DNA of 64,000 bases, taken from contig NC_087118.1 in assembly GCF_963855985.1 (NCBI RefSeq), positions 12,295,001 to 12,359,000 of the forward strand. The letters run 5' to 3'. The notes beneath the pieces are model-generated. The model ran no database searches. It saw only the letters and a program-made list of their open reading frames with translations, and was not told where the DNA came from. The translations under genes and the position numbers were made by a program. Of this stretch, positions 48,330 to 60,545 are shown in pieces. The DNA is from Ostrinia nubilalis. Taxonomy: Eukaryota > Arthropoda > Insecta > Lepidoptera > Crambidae. Every line of letters begins with the position of its first letter. The first letter of the stretch is position 1.

Positions 48330-49268
48330 TGGCTGTCCCGTCTCAACTCCAATTTATATATATTAATATAATAATTTCAAGATTCTGAGTTCACGGGAAG
48401 TACCTTGTAGGTTTTGATTCCCTAGCGTGTGACGGAAATTCGTCTAAGGTGTCAGTATAAACTGCTGTATCTTTTGATCGCGTTAACTTAGAAGTTTGAT
48501 TTTTTCACTGCTTAAAGGGACAATAGACCTAGGTGGTGTGGCCAAAAAACAATATGGATCCATATTCCCTTCACACCGCGGTTAGAAGTCGAAACTCCTG
48601 GAGTGGACTGTAGGTGTTGGTTTTGCGGTTTGTACTATTTTTCCTTGAATGACAATCGATCTCCATAAAATAATGAGAAATAAAAGTGAACGTGGGCCAG
48701 CAGACACATGGGGAGGATGGAAATGTGAAAGGTAAAAGACTCACGAGAGATATTTGTAGGCAAGATCCTTGGTATGATGAGCTGGGTTTTCCGGGCGCTG
48801 GCGTCCAGGTGGTATCGTCTACCTGGACGTCTTCTTCGATGATGATGATCGAGTTAGGAGGTATTTCACACACCCAATGTACTGCACTATATGTGGTCCA
48901 CGAAGTACACTCGCGGGAGATCTCCAAAATGCGATTAACACAATATAAAACGATAAATAAATTCAGTCCAGAGCTGTGGGACCGAACGCGGCGCGGGAGC
49001 TGCTTTCAGCGTCACATTGCAAGCCAAAACTGATGATCATCTAGTCCACGCAGAGGGCGTAGATGTTGCGAATCTCTCGATGCTTTCTTCTCACTCGCTC
49101 AAGGGCACCTTGTATGCGGGCAAGGGAGAGGGAAGATAAGAAATGCGGAAGGAGGAAGGATTCTAGTGTCTGCTGGCGAAACACCGATATTCATGTGATT
49201 AGAAAAAAAAACCTTAGATTAGGCGCGAAAGTTTAAAATAGAAAAGATTATATTACGGCGGCACCATT
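48330..49268. other. No gene seen; may include remains of a BEL/Pao LTR
   Basis: Next to the BEL/Pao integrase the minus strand reads GGCCGGGGGGAAATGG (about 49270-49285), a good polypurine tract. The 3' LTR would then start near 49272 and extend to lower coordinates. The partner LTR is not in view, so its end cannot be set. Confidence 0.35.
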
Positions 49269-49403
49269 TCCCCCCGGCCTTAAAGGGTCACCTTTAAAGA
49301 AATGTATTATAATAAATATAGCGGTTAATAAAATGAATGAGGGGAATGGCGTGAAAAAAAAATTACTGCGTAGGAATTGGGCACAAGCGTACCACTGGTC
49401 GAA

Positions 49404-50200
49404 TCAGAGTACCCTTAGAAGTGCGTACGGATACAACCCGTGTGACACCGTCCTTAGAAGTATCATATGTAACTTCTCGATAATACCTAAAGGCCACGAT
49501 AGTGGAGGCGCGTTGTCATTAATAAGTATTACTACTGTTCCCTCCCTAATCGTGTCTCCATCGGGTTTATTCCATTTGAGACGCGTTTGTAAACTATGAA
49601 GATACTCACTTCGCCACCTCTTCCAAAACGACTGGACCATCTTGTCCATAAGTGAGTGTCGTTCGATAAGGTTCTCAAGGGAAGGACCTATCTCCGCGGC
49701 AGGCAAAGAATAAAGCGGGAATATGTGTAAAAAATGTGAAGGCGTAAGAGCCTCCGGTTCTGAAGGGTCAGAACTAAGAACGGTCAGGGGTCTAGAATTC
49801 AATAAACACTCGATCTGAGTTATTATAGTAACAAGCTCTTCATAAGAAAGAAGTTGTTGACCTATAGTTTTAAAAGGATGATTTTTCACGGTTTTGACCA
49901 TGGACTCGCAACAGCCACCAAAGTGGGGCAAAGCGGGTGGAATAAATTGCCAGCTTATGCGATGCTCAGCGAGCTCTTCCTCAAAATGCGGGCGGTAATC
50001 TTTATCGATAAAATTGTATAAGTCGCGTAAGTAAGAATTAGCCCCGCGAAAGTTTGTAGCATTATCCGAGTACAAACATTGTACCGGTCCGCGGCGAGAC
50101 AAAAAACGTTTAAGCGCGGCGATAAACGAAGCGGTAGAAAGATCTAGTCCAATCAACGAGGCGTTTGTAACCCGAATAATTCGTCTGTCAATGAAACTTG
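49404..50200 (-). pseudogene. BEL/Pao integrase and DUF5641 C-terminus
   Basis: The frame carries ALKRFLSRRGPVQCLYSDNA (second catalytic Asp), PHFGGCCESMVKTVK (catalytic Glu), LTPSHFL, then the integrase tail WKRWRSEYLHSLQTRLKW and GTVVILINDNAPPLSWPLG, characteristic of BEL/Pao integrases. The first catalytic Asp region and all upstream domains are missing beyond about 50200. It is a 5'-truncated relic. Confidence 0.78.
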
Positions 50201-50463
50201 GCACATAGTGAAAGTAGGTAATATAGATCATAGATATGCAAAAATCCAACAAAATTTATTTTGGGAAGTCATGTTTTTGACCTAAACATGAAAATCGTTA
50301 ATAACTCTCTGTGTAAAAATTCTCAGCCTGAAATTCTTTCTGTATACGTACCTATGTACTACTTAGAATATGTATGTAAAAGAATCCAACACTTTTTGGA
50401 TTTCAGAGATACCTGAAATTTAACTTTTAACATTTACAACCTTACTAAACCTCACTAAACAAA

Positions 50464-51735
50464 TTGCGACATTATGGTGTTTCGAATAAGTCACTTGATC
50501 TGCTGAACTCGTATCTCACAGGCAGAAAACAAAAAGTTTGTATTAACGGAACTGAGTCTTCTGGAGCACCTCTTACTATGGGTGTGCCGCAGGGATCAAT
50601 ATTGGGACCTTTGCTATTTCTTATTTACATTAATGACCTTCCTTACTTTGTAAAAGATCTGTGTGATATTGTGTTATTTGCTGATGACACATCTCTCATT
50701 TTCAAAGTTGATAGAGGTAAAGTAAATTTTGACGATATTAATAACACACTCTCACAGGTTCTACATTGGTTCACTGTTAACAACTTATTGTTAAATGCAA
50801 ACAAAACTAAGTGCATTAAATTTACCTTACCTAATGTGAGGCAGGTTTCCACGCAATTAATGGTGAAGAATGAACCATTAAATAGCATAAATTCCACAAC
50901 ATTCCTGGGAATCACTTTAGATGCTAAACTTCAATGGGGTCCTCATATTGAAACTTTGTCAAAAAGGCTCAGTTCGGCTGCTTTTGCAGTGAGAAAGATA
51001 AGGCAATTAACTGACATTGAAACGGCAAGGCTAGTATATTTTAGCTATTTTCATAGTATAATGTCATACGGCATATTGTTGTGGGGCTCAGCCGCGGACA
51101 TTGAAACTGTGTTTGTTCTGCAGAAGAGAGCAGTGCGGGCCATTTATAACCTTGGACCCCGATTTTCCTTGAAAGATTTTTTTAAGGAAATAAACATACT
51201 GACAGTAGCTTCACAGTTCATTTATGAAAACCTTTTATATGTCCGCAAAAATATAGAGCAATTCACGAAAAAGAGCGATTTGCATAACTTTAATACAAGA
51301 AACAAAAATAAACTTGCCGTTCCAAATTTCAGATTGCATAAGATTGGTAATTCATTTATGGGAAAATGTATTAAATTCTTTAATAAATTACCACAAACTG
51401 TTGTAGAACTACCCATTCATAAATTCAAAGCACATATTAAAAGTACCTTAATGAAAAAGGGCTACTATAAAGTCGATGATTATTTAAAAGATAAAAATGT
51501 TTGGGATACGTTACTGCCTAGCTCGCATAAATATTTATAACTTTGTAGTTACATTTTAAAGCATGTAAACCTTTGAAAAAGAGGCTGACAATAGTGACTG
51601 AGTTTCTTGCGCTGCTTCTTCTCAGCACTGGCCCATTTATTGTCCTGAAGCAGTGGTAGGGTTAATACTGGGACGTGTAAAAGTGCTTTTTTTGAGCCTA
51701 TTTACAGAAATAAATGAGTTTTAATGAGTTTTTGC
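50464..51735 (+). mobile_element. 5'-truncated CR1/Jockey-group LINE
   Basis: The 358-codon frame 50464-51540 holds the second half of an RT: MGVPQGSILGPLLFLIYIND, FADDTSLIF, then FLGITLDAKLQWGPHIETLS, SYGILLWG and a conserved C-terminal domain. It is open to its own stop, so it is rather young. Endonuclease and the first RT blocks are missing. The 3' end has AAATAAATGAGTTTTAATG near 51708-51733. Confidence 0.8.
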
Positions 51736-52263
51736 GCTATAACTTCTACTGAAAAATTGCTCTGCTGATTTTTATTTTTTAATACGCTTTTATATGTTCA
51801 AATACATAGCTTTTCACAGTAATCCAATAGATTTTCCTTTACTATGTTATAGTTCTTATTTTTACGTAATTACGTCGTGTGAATAATTGCTCCGTCCATT
51901 TTTATATATCTATTGGCCATTTGATAATATATTAACCCTTACACGCTTATAACTATTCCAAACCATAAAATTATTTTTTCTCTAGTTATATCTATTTGTT
52001 TTAGTCTAATTTAACATAAAAGTAGTACAGAAAATATAAGTGCTATGTATTTCAGTGTTTTTCAGTCGGGGACACATATGTCCCTATGTGCGTCAAGGTA
52101 TACATTGCCTCATATATTGAAAATAGAATACTTCGACGCTTTTATTGCAAAATAAATACAAATCACACTAAAACTACACATCAAATTTAATCAATAAGCT
52201 TATTTTTAATATTTATAATAAGAAATTTAAAATAGATAGCATCATATCTTACGTATTTTTATG

Positions 52264-52990
52264 TCTGATCCTCATCTCATCATAGACCTCTTTCTTGAAG
52301 TTAGACCTACCTAACTAGACTGTTTGTTTCAAGAACAACTTTGAGTGTAGAGTCTCCAGGCTTCAGAGGAGTGCGTGTAACACGGATATTTGACATATTT
52401 TTTTCGTCTTGTCCATGTTTATTTTGAATCCCATTTCTTGAGAGCCTCTACTGAGGCCATAGATAGAGCATTGATTCTAGGTCTCCCAAGGTCTCAGCCG
52501 TGCCGTGACTACAATCGTTGAATCTTACTTGGGGGGACAGCATCCGAGAGGCTTCGCGACTTCTTCTTATCCAAAATACCGCAGTGTCTGAAAACCTTTG
52601 ACTGAAAGTCTTTGACCAATGTGTGTTGGCTTGGCGGCGATGACGTACGGAACGGAGACGTGTTCCTTCAATATGGGCCTTATGAGAAGGCTCAAAGCCA
52701 CCCAAAGGGTGATGAGGAAGTCCGCAGGAGACTCGAAGTAACAGACATAGCCCGCATTATTACCAAATTTTCGCGGCAATGGGCAGGGCACATAGCTAGC
52801 AGAAGTGATCGAGAAAATTTCTCGAGTGGCGCCCATGGATAGGAAGACGCAGTGTGTCAGGCCTCATGTTCCTTTTGCTGCTCATATACATTCATGTATA
52901 CGAGCAGCACAGGAACAATTTGTTGTGGAAATCATCAGGGAAGCCTCTGTCCAGCAGTAGACACCCTTTCATCAAGGAGAAAACCATCTT
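52264..52990. pseudogene. Two RTE LINE scraps in opposite orientation
   Basis: 52264-52510 (minus strand) resembles 42580-42960, with words such as GTTAGACCTACCTAACT and TGACATNATTTTNTCTTGTCC. 52600-52990 (plus) encodes VRRRLEVTDIARIITKF and QWAGHIASR, the RTE C-terminal block, with stops and a short end. Neither is functional. Confidence 0.6.
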
Positions 52991-53100
52991 CGTTGTCACT
53001 ATTGTCAGTCATCATGACTTCTAAATTTCGTCTTTCCTGAGTGAAATTTCTTCAAGTCGATTTGATGGCAAATGATTTACAAAAAAATGTATGAATTATA

Positions 53101-53555
53101 TGTGGGAGATTAATTTATTTTATTAAAAAAAATATATCTTAATTTCAATTTAAACAAGGAGTTTACAAACGACTTGTTATTCCAACGACAAAAAGCATTT
53201 CGTGTTCTCCCCACCTTGCCTTGCCGCTTGTTTGTGTCGTATTATAAAAGCGCCTGCAGCGCGCAGAGGCAGTCAGTTGTTGGCCGACTGCGGGCCCGGA
53301 CGGAGTTCGTCAGGTAAACTAATTGTATTATGTAATGCAATACCTATTTACTGTTGTTATAATTATAATATTATAATGGCTTGATACATAGAATATTTGG
53401 TTGAATAACAAAATGTTATTAAATATAAATATATAAATATCATTTTATATGATTTATAACTATAATAAATAATATAATTAAATACTTATATGTATTTAAA
53501 TTTTAAATACAACGTTATTTTCAAACACTCTTGCTTTTTATTTTACTTTCTCCCA
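53101..53555 (+). repeat. 5' LTR
   Basis: TGTGGGAGATTAATT ... TCTCCCA, 455 bp, identical by eye to 57565-58019. A possible splice donor, CAGGTAAAC, lies downstream of the inferred start site. Confidence 0.88.
53243..53277 (+). promoter_or_regulatory. LTR core promoter: TATA box and initiator
   Basis: TATAAAA (53243-53249) is followed by the arthropod-type initiator TCAGT (53273-53277). The A at 53275 lies 32 bp after the first T of the box, a normal spacing. The same pair occurs in the 3' LTR. Confidence 0.6.
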
Positions 53556-54713
53556 TATCAGAAGTGGGATCTGAACAAAATTAGGGCATCTTGCTCACAT
53601 ATATTCTTGTTTACGAGTTTCAGAGACGCAGCACGATGACGAGTCAACAGCATCAGCCTGAATGATGCAGCCGAGACGCCTGAGTCACCTGACCCTGGAC
53701 TTCAGCGCCACCGGCCTGCTTCCAGCACGCATGATGCTGGCCGGCCGAAGTGCTGGTTCAAGCACTAGCGATAAGGCGAGCAACCTAGCAGAGTACGTAA
53801 CTCGCAAATGAAGGCAGTTGGCATGGAGGTGACTGAATCGCATTTGGTGGAAGCCGTAATACCAGGTATGTCAGACTTTCATATTTGATCGGACTTGTTG
53901 CGACTGACACCTAAAACCTTATACCTCAAGTATTATTATTGGTTTTTGGGCCTTCATTTGCGCCAGCTCAACCAGGTTTGATCTATTGTGGCAGCCCTTG
54001 TCTTTAGAGTTCACTGCTTAGTCTCGTTGAGTCTATCTACCTCAAGTAATACAAAGCCTGAATTCTTACGAACGTAAATAGCCAGTGTCTGATGCTGATC
54101 GTGATCATGTTATTCCTTTAAAGAAATGAAATCTGAATATAAATTGCAGCGTTGCAAAACATTGAGCTATTAACTAGAGAAACAAACCTCATTAAAATGT
54201 GTTAAAAATGTTGCTACTGAAACGCGATGACATAGCTTGGAACCACTAGAATACCTTTAGCCCACGGCTTTAAATTTAGTCTGCAACGGATCTTCATAAA
54301 TTATAGTTTATTCTGGGTTATAAACAGTAAAACTGTAAATTTCCCCAGAATCCGTTCAGTAGTTTTTGCGTGAAAGAGAAAAAAATACTTACATGTTAAC
54401 ATCCAAACATCCATACTAACTTTCGCAATTATAATATTACAATGCAATAGAAACAATTAGGTTGAGTGGAACCACCTAACTTTGACCACCGGTGTTTTTG
54501 TATGGAGTTTCACAGATATTTTACTTTTGTCAAAGTTAATATCTTTTTATTTGGTGTAACCTCCCCTTAGACATGTAATGGCGCGATGAGGTTTCCTACC
54601 CATGACAAAGTTTACCCAACTTTTTAAGTCATAAAAAAAAAGTTTAAAAAGACGTTAAACGTCAAGTGAAATAATTTTATAAATTTCTTATTGAATGTGT
54701 ATTAGAAGTTTAT

Positions 54714-55056
54714 TCAAATAGTTAAGACATTTTCTTTGTGAATATTTTTAATTTTCTTAGTCTTCTAGTCAATACATTTTTAAAAACGGTGAATTGTGGT
54801 GGTTATTTTCCTCATTTGATGCTTTAACGGCGATTCAGTTATTGCACCTAATATCTCTTTTTCGATTTCTACAACATTTAAAACTAGGTTCTTACCTAGT
54901 GGAAACACTGAAATTAATATTAAAAAAAAATTCCTCATTTTATTGTGTTTTTACTATGATATAACCACAGAAACAATAGACGTACATGTGGAAGGAAAGT
55001 AATTTCAGATATTTTTGTGATCTTGAATCGCACTCTTTCACTGCGCATTTACCCAT
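54714..55056 (-). pseudogene. THAP-like gene copy, broken
   Basis: It aligns with 27578-27920. The end of exon 1 here reads LLSFH, closer to a THAP finger than the other copy, but four extra bases put exon 2 out of frame. The donor is GTACGT instead of GTAAGT, and exon 2 has an extra T that shifts the frame. The AATAAA overlapping the stop is kept. Confidence 0.6.
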
Positions 55057-56884
55057 TTTTGCTATTTTTTCGTCCCGTGTCACTAGATCCGCGTCACGAA
55101 GAGCACTGAAATGACTTGAGCTACGATTAAGGCTGTGGCCTTAAGTTCAGTGGCAACACCTCGGCGCGGTAATTAGGGAAACGGGTGCTAATGCTGGCAC
55201 CCATTAGTGATCAGCACTCCCGAGATTTTTATGCAAATATTAAGGTTCACTGACTAATAAATAATAAATAAGAAAAAAAAAATGCTAAATGAAGAATTTA
55301 TTATTTAGTAACAACACAAAATAGTGATAACGAAATAACTGGAAATACCGCGAAAAATATCTTTTCTGTCATGGTGATGCGCTACGTCAAATTTCTCGCG
55401 AAATATAATGAAAATTTGCTTAGACTGGATGAGTTTAAAATTTGTTTTTATTTGATACTAGCGACCTCGAGTTTCGATTTTATTTTTTAGAGGTTTTCCG
55501 GAAATTATTCGAATTTTTCCACCGTAAAAACCATCCTTGGACTACAACGATAATTAAAAAAAAAAAATAATAGTAAAATTGGTTCATGCGTTGTTGAGTT
55601 ATGCGTTTACCAACACATTTTGCTATTCAATTTTTATGATTTAAAATTGGTTGGTGTGTTGTTTCTTTTAGTCGATAGGTAAATTTAGTACCGTTTAAAG
55701 CAAAATCAGTTATGTTACAACAAGTAGTTGGAAATATGTTTTTAGTGGGGAACCATTGATTATTCCCGGTGTTTGTTCGAAACCCTAGTCATTGGCACTA
55801 CCAATCGTTGTACCTCTTCCCCTACTTATCTAGTGTAAAATAATGTTCATCAATGTTTCCAAAGATGTTTTTAACTGAGACATTTTCAAAGGGACTGATA
55901 ATCATATTCCTAGTACTAGTTCCACCACCGCTCAATCTACAAATGGTCAATTGAATGCTGAGTCTCAAAAAAAAAAGAGGCATACACTTGACCACTTTAC
56001 TTTTGTAGTTATTGTTATGACAAATTTGAAAATTGCTTTAAGCAACAAAATACGAGTAATAAACAAACTTCTGCAAAATCAGTAAACAATTTTGGTTCTC
56101 AATTATAACTACCAATGTCCAGGCTTGTTCATTGTACTGTATTATACTTCAATAGGGAATATGCAAGGTTTTTGTGATTGTCACATTTCTCTAACCTTGG
56201 CATAATGCCAAATGATCAAGTACTTTTATTTTTGATATTTTTAAAATACCTTAAACATTGCTACTAGAAAGCTCGGACGTCACTTGCCTGTAAAGTCTTA
56301 ACGATTTTGAAACATCAAGTGGCAAAAATATATTTAAAAAAATATATATATCTAACAATTATATTTTTATCGTGGATTGGCGCCCTCCTGTCAATGTATT
56401 GCTGGGACGGTTTATTGTCGGACATCTGTACAAAGTTTAATTAGGCAGCATCACACACACAGGAACAGGAATTGTGAAACTTTTGCCACAATATGGTCTA
56501 TTTGTTTTGTTGTGTTTAATACTGTATCACATGTTGATAGCCCAATAAATAAATAAATAAATATTGAACTTCATTTTATAATAGAAATTAGTGGTGTCAG
56601 GCACGCAAACAGCCAAGTCTAAGGTCTTATGAGGGTTCTGACTGCAATGATTGCTTCACGCTTATTTAAAACACCTCGGCAAGGGGCTGGAAAGATGTGG
56701 TTACAACAGTTCAAATGAGCAATAAATAGTTTATTCAATACATTCCAGCCACTTGACGGGTGCCATCGAACACCTCCTGCCACCTCTACTCTTTTTATTT
56801 ATTTTGGTTGCCTTGATTAAGATGTTTGTAGAGCAATAGCTTAAAAAAATATTTGGATAAACGTGCATTGAAAAAAAAAATCTG

Positions 56885-56945
56885 TTATTATAAATAACTT
56901 GAAAAAAAATAATTGAACTGCCTAAGGCGGGAATTGAAATTAGTT
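56885..56945 (-). repeat. tRNA-related SINE fragment
   Basis: Shares AACTTGAAAAAA and GAACTGCCTAAGGYGG with 59255-59345, where a Pol III B-box-like word is preserved. Confidence 0.45.
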
Positions 56946-57080
56946 TGAGTACTGAAAATTATATTTTTTAAAGTTTCGTGATTTGAGCTCATCGTTCTGT
57001 ATACTCCTTGAATCCTGGCCAGATGTCTGGATGTATACAGGGTAATGAGCACAAATGTAAATTTTTGGCCGTGCCCTTGT

Positions 57081-57400
57081 GGCGTTTTTTACCGAGGCCA
57101 CACATTAAAAAAGAGGCTGTGCCGCACATTCGGCGTTTTTACCGAGGCCCACACATTAAAAAAGAGGCTGTGCCGTACATTCGGCGTTTTTACCGAGGCC
57201 CACACATTAAAAAAGAGGCTGTGCCGTATAATTCGGCGTTTTTTACCGAGGCCACACATTAAAAAAGAGGCTGTGCCGTACATTCGGCGTTTTTACCGAG
57301 GCCCACACATTAAAAAAGAGGCTGTGCCGTACATTCGGCGTTTTTACCGAGGCCCACATCAATGGCTGTGCCGTATAATTCGGTGTTTTTTACCGAGGCC
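57081..57400 (+). repeat. 51-bp tandem array with three-unit higher-order period
   Basis: Units start at 57081, 57132, 57183, 57235, 57286, 57337 and 57382, each with GGCGTTTTTACCGAGGCC and GAGGCTGTGCCGTA. Units 1, 4 and 7 have six T and GGCC; 2, 3, 5 and 6 have five T and GGCCC; 3 and 6 end TATAATTC. So the array is a 154-bp triplet repeated twice. Three overlapping ORFs here are by-products of the 51-bp (17-codon) period. Confidence 0.85.
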
Positions 57401-57564
57401 GAACTTTAAGATACATACGATTTAAAAATAATGTGAATGATCACATTTTTGTCAATGATTGTATTATGTTGTTGATTTTCTTGATATATCAAAATGATTA
57501 AATAATTTATTTGCAAAGTGTTATTCGCGAGCCTGACTGTGTCGGCTGCTCGTCAGTATGGCCG

Positions 57565-58019
57565 TGTGGGAGATTAATTTATTTTATTAAAAAAAATATA
57601 TCTTAATTTCAATTTAAACAAGGAGTTTACAAACGACTTGTTATTCCAACGACAAAAAGCATTTCGTGTTCTCCCCACCTTGCCTTGCCGCTTGTTTGTG
57701 TCGTATTATAAAAGCGCCTGCAGCGCGCAGAGGCAGTCAGTTGTTGGCCGACTGCGGGCCCGGACGGAGTTCGTCAGGTAAACTAATTGTATTATGTAAT
57801 GCAATACCTATTTACTGTTGTTATAATTATAATATTATAATGGCTTGATACATAGAATATTTGGTTGAATAACAAAATGTTATTAAATATAAATATATAA
57901 ATATCATTTTATATGATTTATAACTATAATAAATAATATAATTAAATACTTATATGTATTTAAATTTTAAATACAACGTTATTTTCAAACACTCTTGCTT
58001 TTTATTTTACTTTCTCCCA
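57565..58019 (+). repeat. 3' LTR
   Basis: Identical by eye to the 5' LTR. The CA end is followed by TATA, matching the TATA before the 5' LTR. Confidence 0.88.
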
Positions 58020-58482
58020 TATATAAATAAAACATCAATATAAACATATAAATTATAACGAGGCAAACAATATCCTTAGTAAGAACCAAGTTGCCTTTGA
58101 CGCACATAGGGCCACCCGTGTCCCAATACATATTTTTACATAATATTCATTATGCATACGAAGAAAATCAAAAATATGTAATAAAACGCTAATTATACTT
58201 ATTAGTGAATGTAAATCGGAAGAAAAATAATGGCCAAAAAGCTGCTAAGTAATATTAAAATATTTTTTAATTTTGACGTCTAACGAATTTTTTTTTCACG
58301 TTTTGTGCCAGTATTTTTTTACACAAAGAATCGCGTTTTTAATTATTTATAGCGCATAAACATAAAAGAAAATAATAAAATTTAAGAATATTAAATTACA
58401 AAGGGTTTAACTTAACTAGTATTACTGTAAATCGTAAAAACTATGCGGGGACAAATGTGTCCCATATGCGTGAAAGGGTTAA

Positions 58483-59254
58483 AACAGATTTATCAAAAAT
58501 CCAACAAATTTTCGAACGTTAAATATACTTTTAAGGATATACCGCATGCAGGCAATGTAGTTCGCGGGCTAAAGTCAGCGATACGCTCTTATTACTACTC
58601 CCGTAAGGTTGACATTTCAAGTAACAGAAGGTAGACGCATATCCATAGCGAGTTTTTCACCATACGCCTTAATTTTAAGTATTTGGTTTAATTATGTAAT
58701 TTATGTACTAACATAGCGACTGTAGTACCTAGATAATCGACATACCTACTTATTAAACAAGCTTAATTCACGTAATTATATACGTAAATTCTATTTACAC
58801 TTATTTACCTGTCTTAAAAATAACACTGGGTGATTAAATTTTATCAAAATTACAAACTAAACATGCATTGTCAAAAGTTACATAAAAACATAAAGTTATT
58901 ATTCCTTCCTTGCAAAAAAACGGTTCTGTTTGACGTGACGGTGACGGCATCTCTTTTTATTGCACAAAGTTGCTGCTAGTGACATCTCGCTCGCTCAGTT
59001 ATTTGTTGCTCTATTCTAGATTCTAGCTAGTTAGGTGTAATAAAAAACTTAAACTTTATGCATGCATAAATACAATGAAATAAAAACTTATCTTAACAAA
59101 ACACACATAGGTATTTATGGCCGATATAATTCAATTAATTTAGTTTCGTATCGCTGAGTATTGCAATTTGAGGGTTCGATTGCTATAATTATTTGCATGT
59201 AACATTTTTGGAACTTTACATAGGAGCGTTTTAAAGCTTCATTTTTCGGAAAAT
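58483..59254. other. Gene-free AT-rich stretch
   Basis: No ORF or repeat termini recognised. Confidence 0.5.
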
Positions 59255-59345
59255 AAAACAATTAGTTTATAATGTAACTTGAAAAAATCGAACTGCCTAA
59301 GGTGGACATCGAACCCACGACCTTTTGCGCGGTAATTAGATTAGA
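59255..59345 (-). repeat. tRNA-related SINE fragment
   Basis: Minus strand contains GTGGGTTCGATGTCC, similar to a Pol III B box (GGTTCGANTCC), followed by CACCTTAGGCAGTTCGA. A related fragment is at 56885-56945. No tRNA cloverleaf can be drawn. Confidence 0.5.
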
Positions 59346-59802
59346 AAAATATATTTTTTTCCCAAAAAAGTACCTTATATCAAACGATATCCTTAAATAA
59401 ATCCACGTACCTAATTTAGTCTAGAATTCATTTTCTTAAAGTTATTTTTTGTTAGTTGCTTAATACAAAATGGTTCAAATCACTTTTATTTAAATCAAAT
59501 CAAATCATTTATTGCATTGCATTACATGTGGTTTGATAGTTGGTGAATGGTAGGGCAGCGCATCACATGCACCCTGCAAGGGCATAGCAAGCATTAAGTA
59601 TACATTTTACAAAATAAAAGAAGAAGTTACAATTTTAGATCGTAGTAACAATTATTAATTATGTTATTTAATTATATTTCATTTAATAATATATTTATTC
59701 AATTTTAAATTTATTGCAGCCTAGTATAATATTCATCAATTTTGTAAAAACACTTATCACATAGAAAAACATTTAAGGACGCCACAAAGGACAATGGGCA
59801 AA

Positions 59803-60053
59803 ATGGTACCCGGCTCCAATAGATATGTGTCTAGTATCGTTTGAAAGGTCTTACCAAGATGAACAACTTTTACTATGACCACCAGCCTCAGATCTGGTTG
59901 TGTTCGAAGATAAACATACTTTTTTGCGGAATGGTACCCGGCTCCAATAGTTATGTTTGTAGTGTCATTTGAAAGGTCTTACCAAGACGAACAACATTTA
60001 CTATGGCCACCAGCCTCAGATCTGGTTGCGTTCGAAGATAAACATACTTTTTG
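59803..60053 (+). repeat. 128-bp tandem duplication
   Basis: Two units start at 59803 and 59931 with ATGGTACCCGGCTCCAATAG. They differ at few positions and both contain CACCAGCCTCAGATCTGGTT. The start motif recurs inverted near 60790-60825. Confidence 0.8.
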
Positions 60054-60384
60054 TGTAACCAAAGCATCAACGTGTCCATCGTATGGTACTTAGGTTATGC
60101 GAGGCATGAAGGGTTTATTGCTCCAGCATCCTACCTTAACTCTATAACAATTATTGATAGGGATAATTGTGAAATAAATATTTTTATTTAAAGAACTACT
60201 ACCCCCTTATTAATAAAAAGTTACACCTAGGATGAACCTTGGATTAAAATGACATTTCCATACCAAATGACAATTTAAGCCAGAGTTAACTAGGGTGTAA
60301 CTTTGATTAATAAAGAGGTTAAAGTTTTATTACTTCTTAATTAAGAGTTTTATTATGGGTTGCTAAAGCGAATAAACCCACAAG

Positions 60385-60545
60385 ACCCAATAAGTCCACC
60401 CATAAGATGGACCGACGACCTCATAAAGGTAGCGGGAAGGCGCTGGATGCAGGCCGCCACTAACCGGCCATTGTGGAAATCATTGGGGGAGGCCTATGTT
60501 CAACTGGACGTTCTTTGGCTAAAATGATGATGATGATGATGATGA
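60385..60545 (+). mobile_element. RTE LINE 3' end with (ATG)n tail
   Basis: The plus-strand frame reads IRWTDDLIKVAGRRWMQAA and LWKSLGEAYVQLDVLW, the last block of the RTE protein, then stops before a GATGATGATGATGATG run, the usual RTE tail. Confidence 0.75.

Larger units (their letters stand above)
53101..58019 (+). mobile_element. Complete non-autonomous LTR retrotransposon
   Basis: Two 455-bp LTRs (53101-53555 and 57565-58019) appear identical, start TG and end CA, and are flanked by TATA (53097-53100, 58020-58023). The 4-kb interior has no protease, RT or integrase. It holds a leader AGAAGTGGGATCTGAAC, a decayed gag-like region (53.6-54.3 kb), an antisense THAP-like pseudogene (54714-55056), a SINE scrap and a 51-bp tandem array. 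It must move with enzymes from another element. Confidence 0.85.
51936..58478. mobile_element. Possible piggyBac-like element ends around an LTR insertion
   Basis: Both outer ends are TTAA-flanked (51932-51935, 58479-58482) and start CCCTTACACGC / CCCTTTCACGC. A second inverted pair, CCCTATGTGCGTCAAGG and CCCTATGTGCGTCAAAGG, lies farther in at about 52081 and 58093. Without the LTR element at 53101-58019 the unit would be about 1.6 kb. TIR identity is modest, so this is tentative. Confidence 0.35.

Noticed and set aside
53202..53384. 60-codon ORF MFSPPCLAACLCRIIK, repeated at 57666 and 29142
   Set aside because: It lies wholly inside the LTRs and overlaps the promoter and start site; its repetition reflects LTR duplication.
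57081..57400. Regularly spaced repeats reminiscent of CRISPR
   Set aside because: The units are directly adjoining tandem copies without spacers, in a eukaryotic LTR element.
57008..57425. Three overlapping repeat-protein-like ORFs
   Set aside because: They are produced by a tandem unit of 51 bp, a multiple of three. The sister element lacks the array.
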